The notes under the pieces are model-generated. The model had not been told where the DNA came from and did no database searches. It saw only the letters and a program-made list of their open reading frames with translations. From NCBI GenBank assembly GCA_016293865.1, contig JAEDDG010000013.1, positions 1 through 45,168 on the forward strand: a DNA stretch of 45,168 bases, given 5' to 3'. Source of the stretch: Oscillospiraceae bacterium. Lineage in GTDB: Bacteria; Bacillota; Clostridia; Oscillospirales; Oscillospiraceae. Every line of letters starts with the position of its first letter. The first letter of the stretch is position 1. Shown here piece by piece: positions 16,097 to 23,080 of this stretch. The translations under genes were made by a program, and so were the position numbers.

Positions 16097-16876
16097 TTAG
16101 TCATGCAGAAATCCGGTCAGCGGGTCAGAGGCGGAAGCGCCGCGGACCAGAACCCGGCCCAGACCGGCAAGGTATGCCTTACGCCCGGCCTCAACAGCCT
16201 GCCGGAAGGCAGACGCCATCATCTGCAGATCTCCGGCTGTGGCCAGCGCGGTGTTGGCCATGACGGCGGCGGCGCCCATCTCCATGGCCTCGCATGCTTG
16301 GGAAGGCCGGCCGATGCCTGCGTCCACAATGATGGGCAGATCAATTTCATCAATCAGAATCTGGATGAAATCCCGGGTGGCCAGTCCCTTGCTGGAACCG
16401 ATGGGGGAGGCAAGCGGCATGACGGCGGCCGCGCCGGCGTTTGCAAGGTCGCGGGCGACGTTCAGATCGGGATACATATAAGGCATGACCACGAAGCCCT
16501 CCCCGGCCAGCGTTTCCGTAGCCCGGATGGTCTCCTGATTGTCAGGCAGGAGATACTTGGAGTCCCGCATGATCTCAATTTTTACAAAATTGCCGCACCC
16601 CAGCTCACGGGCCATCCGGGCGATCCGGACTGCCTCTCCGGCGGTTCTTGCGCCGGAGGTGTTGGGCAGCAGGGTTACGCCCTCGGGAATATAATCCAGA
16701 ATGTTTTCCTGCTGTCTGGTGTTGGCGCGGCGTACCGCCAGCGTGATGATTTCCGCACCGGCGTCCCGGACGGCTGCCTCAATGAGCTTCAGGGAATATT
16801 TCCCTGAGCCGAGGATGAAGCGGGATTTGAATGAATAACTGCCTATGATCAGATTGTCATTGTTCGGCATAGCCAT
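16097..16876 (-). CDS. thiG: Thiazole synthase ThiG
   Basis: A TIM-barrel enzyme that condenses deoxyxylulose-5-phosphate, dehydroglycine and ThiS-thiocarboxylate sulfur into the thiazole phosphate. Motifs are FILGSGKY (20-27), LAVRRAN (46-52), TSGARTAGEAVRIA, FVKIEI (97-102) with Lys99 as the Schiff-base lysine, and DAGIGRPSQACEAMEMGAAAV for phosphate binding. It has 259 residues, the normal length. It lies between the rhodanese and thiH, with its stop only a few bases from the thiH start. Confidence 0.97.
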   Translation of the reverse strand: MAMPNNDNLIIGSYSFKSRFILGSGKYSLKLIEAAVRDAGAEIITLAVRRANTRQQENILDYIPEGVTLLPNTSGARTAGEAVRIARMARELGCGNFVKIEIMRDSKYLLPDNQETIRATETLAGEGFVVMPYMYPDLNVARDLANAGAAAVMPLASPIGSSKGLATRDFIQILIDEIDLPIIVDAGIGRPSQACEAMEMGAAAVMANTALATAGDLQMMASAFRQAVEAGRKAYLAGLGRVLVRGASASDPLTGFLHD

Positions 16877-16911
16877 GGATCCTTTCTTTTTGCAGAGTTC
16901 TACTGTGCGGT

Positions 16912-17217
16912 TCAGTCCGCACCTTTTTCCATCTGGTTCCGCAGGTATCTGCGGTATCCGCCGGTGAGGTTCCAGGCGCTGCAGCCGGCGTCCGAGAGCA
17001 GTTCGGCAATCTCCCCGCTGACTTCGCCTGTCTGGCAGAACACATAGATGTCCCGGCCTTTGGGAAGCGCATACAGCTGACGGATCTGACTGATTGGAAT
17101 ATTGATTGCGCCGGGGATTGTACCGAGCCTGTACGACGTCTCATCCCGGATGTCAATCAGCAAATCGTTTTCAGAACGGTTTGCCATGTATTTGCAGATG
17201 TCTGTTTCCTGTGCCAT
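16912..17217 (-). CDS. Single-domain rhodanese, likely sulfur donor for ThiS
   Basis: A 101-residue rhodanese: LIDIRDETSYRLGTIPGAIN (20-39) is the CH2A region and YVFCQTGEVSG carries the active-site Cys61 that would hold a persulfide. The start is the ATG at 17217 with GGGGAG just inside the end of thiF; longer in-frame readings overlap thiF deeply. Position between thiF and thiG suggests it passes sulfur to the ThiF-ThiS intermediate, doing the job of the rhodanese domain of ThiI. That role is inferred from context. Confidence 0.88.
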   Translation of the reverse strand: MAQETDICKYMANRSENDLLIDIRDETSYRLGTIPGAINIPISQIRQLYALPKGRDIYVFCQTGEVSGEIAELLSDAGCSAWNLTGGYRRYLRNQMEKGAD

Positions 17218-17221
17218 TGCT

Positions 17222-18064
17222 TCACTCCCCGGTCTGTTCCTGCGCAGAAGCGGCGCACGCGTATCCTTCGCTGTATTCATTGCGGTTGTCGGACAGAGAG
17301 TGAATGACGGGATGTTGTCCGCATACACCGCAGTCCGGATTTGCGCGGAAAACGGCGGAAACGCGGGTGCGCAGCGACAGACCGTCGAAGGTCAGAACTC
17401 TGCCGGTCAGCAGTTCCCCGATACCCAGCAGGAATTTGACCGCTTCCAATGCCTGAAGACTCCCGATAACGCCTGTCACAGCGCCGAGCACTCCGGCCTG
17501 TGAACAGGCCAGCGTGTCCTCTGCAGGCGGAACATGTCCAAGCAGGCAGCGCAGGCACGGCCCACGGCCGGGGACGTATGTCATGAGCTGGCCTTCAAAC
17601 CGTACGGCTCCGGCATGAACGTAGGGCTTGCCGGACAGAACGCAGGCGTCGTTGATCAGAAACTTTGTTTCAAACCGGTCTGTGCAGTCAAGAACAATAT
17701 CGTATGGCGCGATTACGCGCTGGATGTTGTCAGCCGTCATTTTTTCGGAATGCAGCTGAACGGCGACGTCCGGATTGCGGGCTTTGACCGCCAGCTCTGC
17801 GGAGCGTGTTTTGAGCATGCCGGTGTTTTCCGCGGTGTGGATAATCTGGCGCTGCAGGTTGGACAGCTCCACGCGGTCGTAATCTGCAATGCCGAGAGTC
17901 CCGGTCCCGGCGGCGGCCAGGTACATCAGTGCGCTGGAACCAAGCGCGCCTGCGCCTATGACCAGCACCTTTGACTGCAGCAGGCGTTTTTGCCCGGAAA
18001 GCCCGATTTCACGCAGTACAAAATGCCGCGAATAGCGTTCGGCCTGTTCCTCGGTCAGGATCAT
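17222..18064 (-). CDS. thiF: ThiS adenylyltransferase ThiF (MoeB/E1-like)
   Basis: A 280-residue E1-like enzyme that adenylates the C-terminal glycine of ThiS before sulfur transfer. It shows the nucleotide loop GAGALGS (37-43), Asp61 of DYDRVELSNLQRQ, and two zinc-binding CxxC pairs (Cys170/173 and Cys245/248). Cys187 in TLACSQAG is a candidate for a transient thioester or acyl-disulfide link. The start at 18064 follows GGAGG, which overlaps the thiS 3' end; the ORF reaches 18082 but has no better site. MoeB would look similar, but the operon settles the call. Confidence 0.93.
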   Translation of the reverse strand: MILTEEQAERYSRHFVLREIGLSGQKRLLQSKVLVIGAGALGSSALMYLAAAGTGTLGIADYDRVELSNLQRQIIHTAENTGMLKTRSAELAVKARNPDVAVQLHSEKMTADNIQRVIAPYDIVLDCTDRFETKFLINDACVLSGKPYVHAGAVRFEGQLMTYVPGRGPCLRCLLGHVPPAEDTLACSQAGVLGAVTGVIGSLQALEAVKFLLGIGELLTGRVLTFDGLSLRTRVSAVFRANPDCGVCGQHPVIHSLSDNRNEYSEGYACAASAQEQTGE

Positions 18065-18065
18065 T

Positions 18066-18260
18066 TCAGCCACCTCCCACAAAGCTTACAATCTCTATTT
18101 CGTCCCCGTCCTCCAGTACGGTTTTGTCATACAGGGACTTCGGCACAATTTCGCCGTTGCGTTCGACGGCGATGCGCTGCAGGCAGTAATCAGCTGTTGC
18201 CAGATATTCCGCAAGTGTCCGGCCGGCGGCATCAGAATTGATACCGTTGATTTTGATCAT
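18066..18260 (-). CDS. thiS: Sulfur carrier protein ThiS
   Basis: A 64-residue beta-grasp protein starting MIKINGINSDAAG and ending EIEIVSFVGGG. The C-terminal Gly-Gly is the site adenylated by ThiF and converted to a thiocarboxylate. First gene of the operon; GGAGG (18268-18272) sits immediately after the T-tract of the riboswitch terminator, so transcription past that hairpin directly exposes the ribosome site. The ATG at 18260 is chosen because the longer frame begins inside the terminator. Confidence 0.95.
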   Translation of the reverse strand: MIKINGINSDAAGRTLAEYLATADYCLQRIAVERNGEIVPKSLYDKTVLEDGDEIEIVSFVGGG

Positions 18261-18272
18261 TGCAATTCCTCC

Positions 18273-18315
18273 AAAAAAAGAATGGGAAGCTCCCAATTTG
18301 GAAACTTCCCATTCT
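18273..18315 (-). terminator. Intrinsic terminator of the TPP riboswitch
   Basis: On the minus strand AGAATGGGAAG pairs with CTTCCCATTCT (plus-strand arms 18305-18315 and 18279-18289) and is followed by seven T residues. It lies between the aptamer and the thiS ribosome site, so ligand binding is expected to favour this hairpin and stop transcription. Confidence 0.9.
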
Positions 18316-18324
18316 GCATATCTC

Positions 18325-18415
18325 GCACATCCCTACGTTGGCATTATCCAAATCAGGTTCACGGGTCGAAGGCCACACCTTCCTCTCAGCCTGTTGTCCA
18401 AGCTCCCCAGTATTC
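18325..18415 (-). promoter_or_regulatory. TPP riboswitch (THI element)
   Basis: The conserved aptamer blocks are present on the minus strand in order: ACTGGGGAGC, GGCTGAGAGGAAGG (pyrimidine sensor), CGACCCGTGAACCTGATTTG and GATAATGCCAACGTAGGGAT. They bind thiamine pyrophosphate. The terminator just downstream makes this a transcriptional off-switch for all nine thiamine genes. Confidence 0.97.
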
Positions 18416-18427
18416 AGTTGCATGCCT

Positions 18428-18455
18428 ATTATACAGCTGTTTTTTAAAATTTCAA
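18428..18455 (-). promoter_or_regulatory. Promoter of the thiamine operon
   Basis: On the minus strand a -35 TTGAAA (18450-18455) and -10 TATAAT (18428-18433) are 16 bases apart, ending a few bases before the TPP aptamer. Confidence 0.75.
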
Positions 18456-18533
18456 GTTTTTTGCCCGGACGGGAAGGCCGCCAGTTTTTGCGCGCGTGTT
18501 TTTCGAAAAACCTGCGGAAATAAGAAATACATC

Positions 18534-18565
18534 TTGACAAACAGTACTATGCGTTATATAGTATT
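18534..18565 (+). promoter_or_regulatory. Promoter and PadR-type operator of the padR operon
   Basis: -35 TTGACA (18534-18539) and -10 TATAGT (18557-18562) have a 17-base spacer. The inverted half-sites AGTACTAT (18543-18550) and ATAGTATT (18558-18565) cover the spacer and -10, a position suited to autorepression by the PadR protein encoded next. Confidence 0.75.
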
Positions 18566-18585
18566 GCGCGAAAGGGGGTAATAAA

Positions 18586-18912
18586 ATGATCGATCCGCAG
18601 ATGAGACGCGGATTATTGGATATCTGCGTTTTATCCGCCGTCAGCCGCGGTGATTCATACGGCTATAAAATTATTAAAGACATTTCCCCATGCATCAGAA
18701 TTTCTGAATCGACACTCTATCCGATTCTGCGCCGGCTGGAATCCTCCGGGTGCCTGACGGAATATTCCGTTGAACACAACAGCCGCCTGCGGAAGTTCTA
18801 TCACATTACGGAGGAAGGGCAAAAACAGATTGACAGCTTTTTGGAGAGCTGGCAGGAGATTGCCGACGTATACAAATATATCAGGGAGGGACGCAGCAGT
18901 GACGAAACTTGA
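18586..18912 (+). CDS. PadR-family transcriptional regulator
   Basis: A 108-residue winged-helix repressor: LLDICVLSAVSRGDSYGYKI (helix 1-2), ISESTLYPILRRLESSGCLT (recognition helix) and the wing RKFYHITEEGQKQ, all typical of short PadR (subfamily 2) proteins. It follows its own palindromic promoter. The last 14 bases overlap the start of the DUF1700 gene. PadR next to DUF1700 and DUF4097 is a recurrent Clostridia arrangement linked to envelope stress, though signals are rarely known. Confidence 0.9.
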   Translation: MIDPQMRRGLLDICVLSAVSRGDSYGYKIIKDISPCIRISESTLYPILRRLESSGCLTEYSVEHNSRLRKFYHITEEGQKQIDSFLESWQEIADVYKYIREGRSSDET

Positions 18913-19501
18913 TTTTCTCAATGCGCTTGAGCGCGGCCTGCAGCAGCTTCCGCAAGAAGAACGGGAGCGGCACTTGTCTTACTATTCCGAGATGCTTGAC
19001 GACATGATTGAAGACGGAACCGATGAGGAACAGGCAGTGGCCACGCTGGGAGATGCCGGCGCGCTGGCCGGGGAGATTCTGCGTGAGACTTCGCTGCCGG
19101 TGCTGGTGAAGTCGCGGGTCAAACCCCAAAAGGGCTGGGATACCGGAAGCATTGTTTTTATGATTCTCTGCTCGCCCATCTGGATCCCGGTGTCACTGGT
19201 GCTTCTGAGCCTTGTGCTGACGGTTTACATCTGCATCTGGTCTGTATTTATCGCACTGTTTGCTGTGGCGGCAGGCATTCTGGTTTCCGGCGCAGTGCTG
19301 ATTGCCGCGCCCTGGTTTGCTGCGCCTGCCGTGGCGCTGCCGGACGGACTGCTTATGGCGGGCGGCGGCCTGATCGTCATCGGATTGGGGATTCTGGCTG
19401 TATTGGGCGTGCTTGCGGTCGGAAAAGGGCTTGTCCGTCTGACAGGATTGTTTGCACGCTGGATCCGGTCCCTGTTTATTAAAAAGGAGGCTGCACAATG
19501 A
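18899..19501 (+). CDS. DUF1700-family membrane protein
   Basis: Starts at GTG 18899 after GGGAGGG; the longer frame (to 18770) lies inside padR. The N-terminal 60 residues (TKLDFLNALERGLQQLPQEE, EEQAVATLGDAGALAGEIL) are the soluble DUF1700 helical domain, which resembles permuted three-helix domains of anti-sigma or signalling proteins. Three or four membrane helices follow at about 85-175, and the C-terminus is short and basic. Its stop overlaps the next start (ATGA at 19498-19501). Likely acts with the PadR and DUF4097 proteins; exact function unknown. Confidence 0.82.
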   Translation: MTKLDFLNALERGLQQLPQEERERHLSYYSEMLDDMIEDGTDEEQAVATLGDAGALAGEILRETSLPVLVKSRVKPQKGWDTGSIVFMILCSPIWIPVSLVLLSLVLTVYICIWSVFIALFAVAAGILVSGAVLIAAPWFAAPAVALPDGLLMAGGGLIVIGLGILAVLGVLAVGKGLVRLTGLFARWIRSLFIKKEAAQ

Positions 19502-20619
19502 GAAAAGGCATGAAGATTACACTGATTGTTGCCGGTGCCCTGATCGCGGTTGGAGTTGTCGTATTTGCAGCGGCTCTTGCGTTCGGTGCAAGCTGGGAGG
19601 GTCTGCGCAGCCGCCTCAATAACGGCGTGACAATCGGGGGTTATGAAACGGAACACTGGCTTGACCTTGACAACGGGTATGCGCCGGATGGTGTTTATTC
19701 CACGGCAGTTGATGGAATCCGGGGGATTGACGTCAGATGGACCAGCGGACAGGTGACAGTATCGTCCTATGACGGCGCGGAAATCAGATTTACAGAGTCC
19801 AGCCCGGACAGATTGACTGCAGATACCGCGCTGCGCTGGGGAATTGTGGACGGCACCCTGGTGATTCAGGCATTCCCCAGGGGAAGCGTCGGCATCCTGC
19901 CTGAAAAGCAGCTTGAAGTGCTCGTCCCGAAGACGATGGAGGGCGTAATCGGCGACTTTGATTTTTCCGGAGGCTCTGCCGGACTGCGGGTGACGGATTT
20001 CTTTGCTGATGATGCAGAGCTTGACACTGCATCCGGCAGAATTACAGTGGAAAACTCTGTATTTCCGCATCTGAGTGTCGATACAGCTTCCGGAGATGTG
20101 CAGATTACCGGTTCACTCGGGAAGACAGAGGTCAATACGGCTTCCGGCGTCATCAGCGTGAGCAATACCGGCGGGGAAACAGAGCTGAAGGTTTCGACAG
20201 TAAGCGGAAGCGTAAAGCTGTCGGGGGCATACAGCACGCTGAAAGTCGGTACAACCAGCGGCGACATAACCGGGGAGTCTGCGCAGACCCGCAGTCTGGA
20301 TGTGGACAGCGTGTCCGGCCGGGTGGAATTCAGCGGCAGCTTTGACAGTGCCGAAGTCGGCACAACATCCGGGGATGTTCAGCTCCGGACGGACAGCTGC
20401 CCGGAGGAACTGGAGATAGAGACTGTCTCAGGCTCTGTCCAGCTGACACTGCCGGAAAGCAGCGAGTTCCGTCTTGAGACCGATACCGTGTCCGGCGAAC
20501 TGACGTGCGATTTCCCGATGATCTATACCGGCGATGGAGAGTATGTCGCAGGCAGCGGAAAAAATGAGTTCAGCATTGAGACGACAAGCGGCGATATAGC
20601 GCTGCGGAACAAAAAATAA
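19498..20619 (+). CDS. DUF4097 beta-helix envelope protein
   Basis: A 373-residue protein with one N-terminal membrane anchor (residues 7-30) and a long extracellular domain. From about residue 170 it repeats a roughly 20-residue unit with the pattern T-[AVT]-S-G-[DRSV]-[IV] (DTASGRITVE, DTASGDVQIT, STVSGSVKLS, GTTSGDITGE, DSVSGRVEFS, GTTSGDVQLR, ETVSGSVQLT), which predicts a right-handed parallel beta-solenoid. This is the DUF4097 family, often paired with DUF1700 and PadR. It may sense or reinforce the cell envelope. Translation appears coupled to the DUF1700 gene. Confidence 0.88.
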   Translation: MRKGMKITLIVAGALIAVGVVVFAAALAFGASWEGLRSRLNNGVTIGGYETEHWLDLDNGYAPDGVYSTAVDGIRGIDVRWTSGQVTVSSYDGAEIRFTESSPDRLTADTALRWGIVDGTLVIQAFPRGSVGILPEKQLEVLVPKTMEGVIGDFDFSGGSAGLRVTDFFADDAELDTASGRITVENSVFPHLSVDTASGDVQITGSLGKTEVNTASGVISVSNTGGETELKVSTVSGSVKLSGAYSTLKVGTTSGDITGESAQTRSLDVDSVSGRVEFSGSFDSAEVGTTSGDVQLRTDSCPEELEIETVSGSVQLTLPESSEFRLETDTVSGELTCDFPMIYTGDGEYVAGSGKNEFSIETTSGDIALRNKK

Positions 20620-20822
20620 GCGCTTTTGCGTGAAGACACCCGGCAAGGCCGGGCGTCTCAGGCTATCGGTGAACTATGAAAGAGTGCTGCGGGGCTGAGC
20701 AGCTGGGAAGTGCGTGCAAGGGGTAAAGACCCCTTGCACGTTCAATAGAACAGGCTTTTCGAACTTCCTGAAGTGCGAAAAACAGCACACTGCGTGTTGA
20801 AAAAGTATTTTCGACACGCTGA

Positions 20823-20849
20823 GGCGCCGGATGACCCGGCGCCTTTTTT
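20823..20849 (+). terminator. Intrinsic terminator
   Basis: GGCGCCGG (20823-20830) pairs with CCGGCGCC (20836-20843), followed by six T residues. It ends the padR-DUF1700-DUF4097 transcript before the MFS promoter. Confidence 0.85.
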
Positions 20850-20882
20850 GTGTAATGCTTTTGTGCGGAATGCCGATTCTGG

Positions 20883-20911
20883 TTGACGGGGCAGAAAACG
20901 TTTGTTATGAT
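20883..20911 (+). promoter_or_regulatory. Promoter of the MFS transporter gene
   Basis: -35 TTGACG (20883-20888) and -10 TATGAT (20906-20911) with exactly 17 bases between. Confidence 0.8.
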
Positions 20912-20950
20912 ATAGGCCGCCCGAAGCATAATCAGAAAGAGGCATGAAGG

Positions 20951-22213
20951 ATGAAAACTAAGTTTTTTCACAATGAAAAGCTGTATTATGTGCTGATCGT
21001 TGCGGCGTGCGCGATGGTCATGGCCGTGACCATCGGCCTGACGTCCAACTGCTCCAGCTTGTTTTTTATTCCGGTGTCTGAGGGAATCGGCGTGCCGCGC
21101 GGCAGCGTGGGCGTCATCAATACTGTGCTGATGATCAGCTATGCCGGCTCATCCATGATGGCCGGATTTGTATACAGGAAATTCAGCATGATGAAAATGT
21201 TCCTGTTCTGTGCCGTTCTGATGCCCGTGGGATACGGCCTGTATGCCGCTGCAGATCAGCTGTATCAGTTTTATCTGCTTTCACTGATCATCGGCGCTGC
21301 TGAACCGTATGTTTCCCTGCTGCCGGTGGCGCGGATCATCGGCAACTGGTTTTTTGAAAAATCCGGAACCGCACTGGGAATCGCAACGATGGGGACCGGG
21401 ATCGGCGGAATGCTTTTGGGCTCGCTGTCGGGTGTGTGGATTGAAAGTCTTGGATGGCGGGCTACATATTTGATCCAGGCGCTGATCATGCTGGCTGTGC
21501 TGATGCTGACGGGTATTTTTGTCCTGCGTGAAAAGCCTGCGGATGTGGGCTTCAAACCGTATGGAAGCCATGCGCAGCTCCCGGCGGAGGACTGCAGCGG
21601 CCGCAGCTTCCGTCAGTACAGGTTCTCGGCAGTGTTTATCATTACGTGTTTTGCAGCGGTTCTGCACGCCGCCGGCTCACAGACAATGGTGTCCGTGCTG
21701 GAACCGCATCTGGAAAATGTCGGATATGCCGCGTCAAAAGCGGCTCTTATCCTCTCTGTCTGCATGGGCGTTCTGGCTGTGTGCAAAATCTTTTTCGGCA
21801 TGCTTCTGGACAAGCTGGGAATCCGCAGGGTTACCTACCTGGGTATAGTCGTCATGGTCATGACGTTTGTCGTCAGCATTTTTGCGCGGTATACGGTGAT
21901 GATGCTTCTGATTTTCCCGCTGATGGGTTTCGCGTGTTCTTATATTACAGTCGGAATCCCGTATCTGATCCGGAAGGTTTTCGGCGCGCGTGATTATGCG
22001 GCGTTTTTCGGCGTGGTTTCTGCGCTGGAGAATCTCGGCAGCTCGGTGATACCGACGGTCAGCGGGATGGTTTACGACGCAACGTCAAGCTATGTGCCGC
22101 TTTTTGTCGCAGCGATTATCTTTGTGTCATTTTCCGGCATGCTGTATACATATGTTTTCCGGTGGGTGAGCCGGGAAAAGCGGCAGGCAGCCGCTGCCGG
22201 ACAGAATGGATGA
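20951..22213 (+). CDS. MFS transporter
   Basis: A 420-residue major facilitator with about 12 membrane helices in two six-helix halves joined by a cytosolic loop (REKPADVGFKPYGSHAQLPA, about 195-215). The glycine-rich segment GIATMGTGIGGMLLGSLSG in helix 5 fits antiporter-like or monocarboxylate/OFA-type members, and GMLLDKLGIRRVTYLG is the loop repeated in the second half. The substrate cannot be assigned. It is transcribed from its own sigma-A promoter and is followed by an independent promoter, so it appears monocistronic. Confidence 0.88.
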   Translation: MKTKFFHNEKLYYVLIVAACAMVMAVTIGLTSNCSSLFFIPVSEGIGVPRGSVGVINTVLMISYAGSSMMAGFVYRKFSMMKMFLFCAVLMPVGYGLYAAADQLYQFYLLSLIIGAAEPYVSLLPVARIIGNWFFEKSGTALGIATMGTGIGGMLLGSLSGVWIESLGWRATYLIQALIMLAVLMLTGIFVLREKPADVGFKPYGSHAQLPAEDCSGRSFRQYRFSAVFIITCFAAVLHAAGSQTMVSVLEPHLENVGYAASKAALILSVCMGVLAVCKIFFGMLLDKLGIRRVTYLGIVVMVMTFVVSIFARYTVMMLLIFPLMGFACSYITVGIPYLIRKVFGARDYAAFFGVVSALENLGSSVIPTVSGMVYDATSSYVPLFVAAIIFVSFSGMLYTYVFRWVSREKRQAAAAGQNG

Positions 22214-22301
22214 GTGCAAGCGTTCTCCGGCGTGGCCGTGAGAGCGCTTTGTGCTTGTCAGACAGCCGGAAAAATCCGGCAGGGCACGACAGCTGTGCAA
22301 A

Positions 22302-22330
22302 TTGACAAAGTGCCCGGAGAGGTATATAAT
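22302..22330 (+). promoter_or_regulatory. Promoter of the acetyltransferase gene
   Basis: A near-consensus promoter: TTGACA (22302-22307), 17-base spacer, TATAAT (22325-22330). Confidence 0.9.
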
Positions 22331-22342
22331 CGCTTGGAAAAT

Positions 22343-22358
22343 AGCCGGCATGCCGGCT
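22343..22358. repeat. Perfect 16-bp palindrome in a 5' leader
   Basis: AGCCGGCATGCCGGCT lies just downstream of the promoter and 14 bases before the start codon of the acetyltransferase. It could be an operator or an mRNA hairpin close to the ribosome site. Confidence 0.6.
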
Positions 22359-22372
22359 CGGGAGGCGGTTTT

Positions 22373-22981
22373 ATGGATCAGCGCGCGCGGATGCTTGCCG
22401 GACTGCCGTACCGGTGTACGGAAAGCAGCCTGCGGGAGGCATATTTCGCCAACCGGCGCAGGGTGTTTGCATTCAACCACTGCCCGCCGGATGATCTTCA
22501 GGAGCAGGAGCGGCTTTTCCGCGCGATTGTCGGTCAGGTGGGCGATGATTTCTGTGTCCAGGCGCCGTTTCAGTGCGATTACGGCAGCAATATCCGGATC
22601 GGGGATCATTTTCTGGCCAATTATAACTGTGTAATTCTGGATGTGGCGCCGGTTACAATCGGCAGCTATGTTCTGCTGGGGCCGAACGTGGCCATTTATA
22701 CGGCAGGTCATCCGGTTCATCCACTGTCGCGCCGGTCCGGCTATGAGTATGGAAAGCCGGTTACAATCGGTGATGACGTCTGGGTGGGCGGCAACACGGT
22801 GATTCTGCCTGGCGTGACAATTGGGAGCGGCTCTGTGATTGGCGCGGGCAGCGTGGTCACCCGCGACATACCGCCGCTTTCTGTGGCCGCCGGAAATCCG
22901 TGCCGTGTGCAAAGAAAAATCACGGATGAGGACCGGAAATACTTTTTCCGGCATGAGGTTTTTGACGTGGACGATTATTGA
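22373..22981 (+). CDS. Maltose/galactoside O-acetyltransferase family (left-handed beta-helix)
   Basis: A 202-residue protein starting MDQRARMLAGLPYRCTESSL; the N-terminal Mac domain (1-55) and the hexapeptide-repeat beta-helix (70-190) are both present. YTAGHPVHPLSRR carries the catalytic His113, and GDDVWVGGNTVILPGVTIG is the acetyl-CoA-binding end of the helix. It would transfer acetyl from acetyl-CoA to the 6-hydroxyl of a sugar or related acceptor. The ATG at 22373 has GGAGG upstream. The ceramidase-like gene follows after about 100 bases without a clear terminator, so they may be co-transcribed. Confidence 0.92.
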   Translation: MDQRARMLAGLPYRCTESSLREAYFANRRRVFAFNHCPPDDLQEQERLFRAIVGQVGDDFCVQAPFQCDYGSNIRIGDHFLANYNCVILDVAPVTIGSYVLLGPNVAIYTAGHPVHPLSRRSGYEYGKPVTIGDDVWVGGNTVILPGVTIGSGSVIGAGSVVTRDIPPLSVAAGNPCRVQRKITDEDRKYFFRHEVFDVDDY

Positions 22982-23080
22982 TCCGCCCGCGTCCTGTTTG
23001 TGGAAACCGCCGTGCTGCAGCATGGCGAAAAGTATAACGGCTGTGCTCCGGTCAGCGCCGGAGCGGAAGGGAGAATAACT

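Larger units (their letters stand above)
20620..20950. repeat. Intergenic region with a series of hairpins
   Basis: Four stem-loops follow each other: 20634-20658 (AGAC-CCCGGC type), 20713-20740 (CGTGCAAGGGG/CCCCTTGCACG), about 20791-20817 (CGTGTTGAAAA/TTTTCGACACG with one G.U pair) and the terminator at 20823-20849. The second and third have the look of dispersed Clostridia repeats. No protein gene is supported here. Confidence 0.6.

Noticed and set aside
19960..20600. Repeated TCCGG/AGCGG units as a DNA repeat array
   Set aside because: They follow the protein-level TxSGxI repeat of the DUF4097 solenoid and diverge at the base level.
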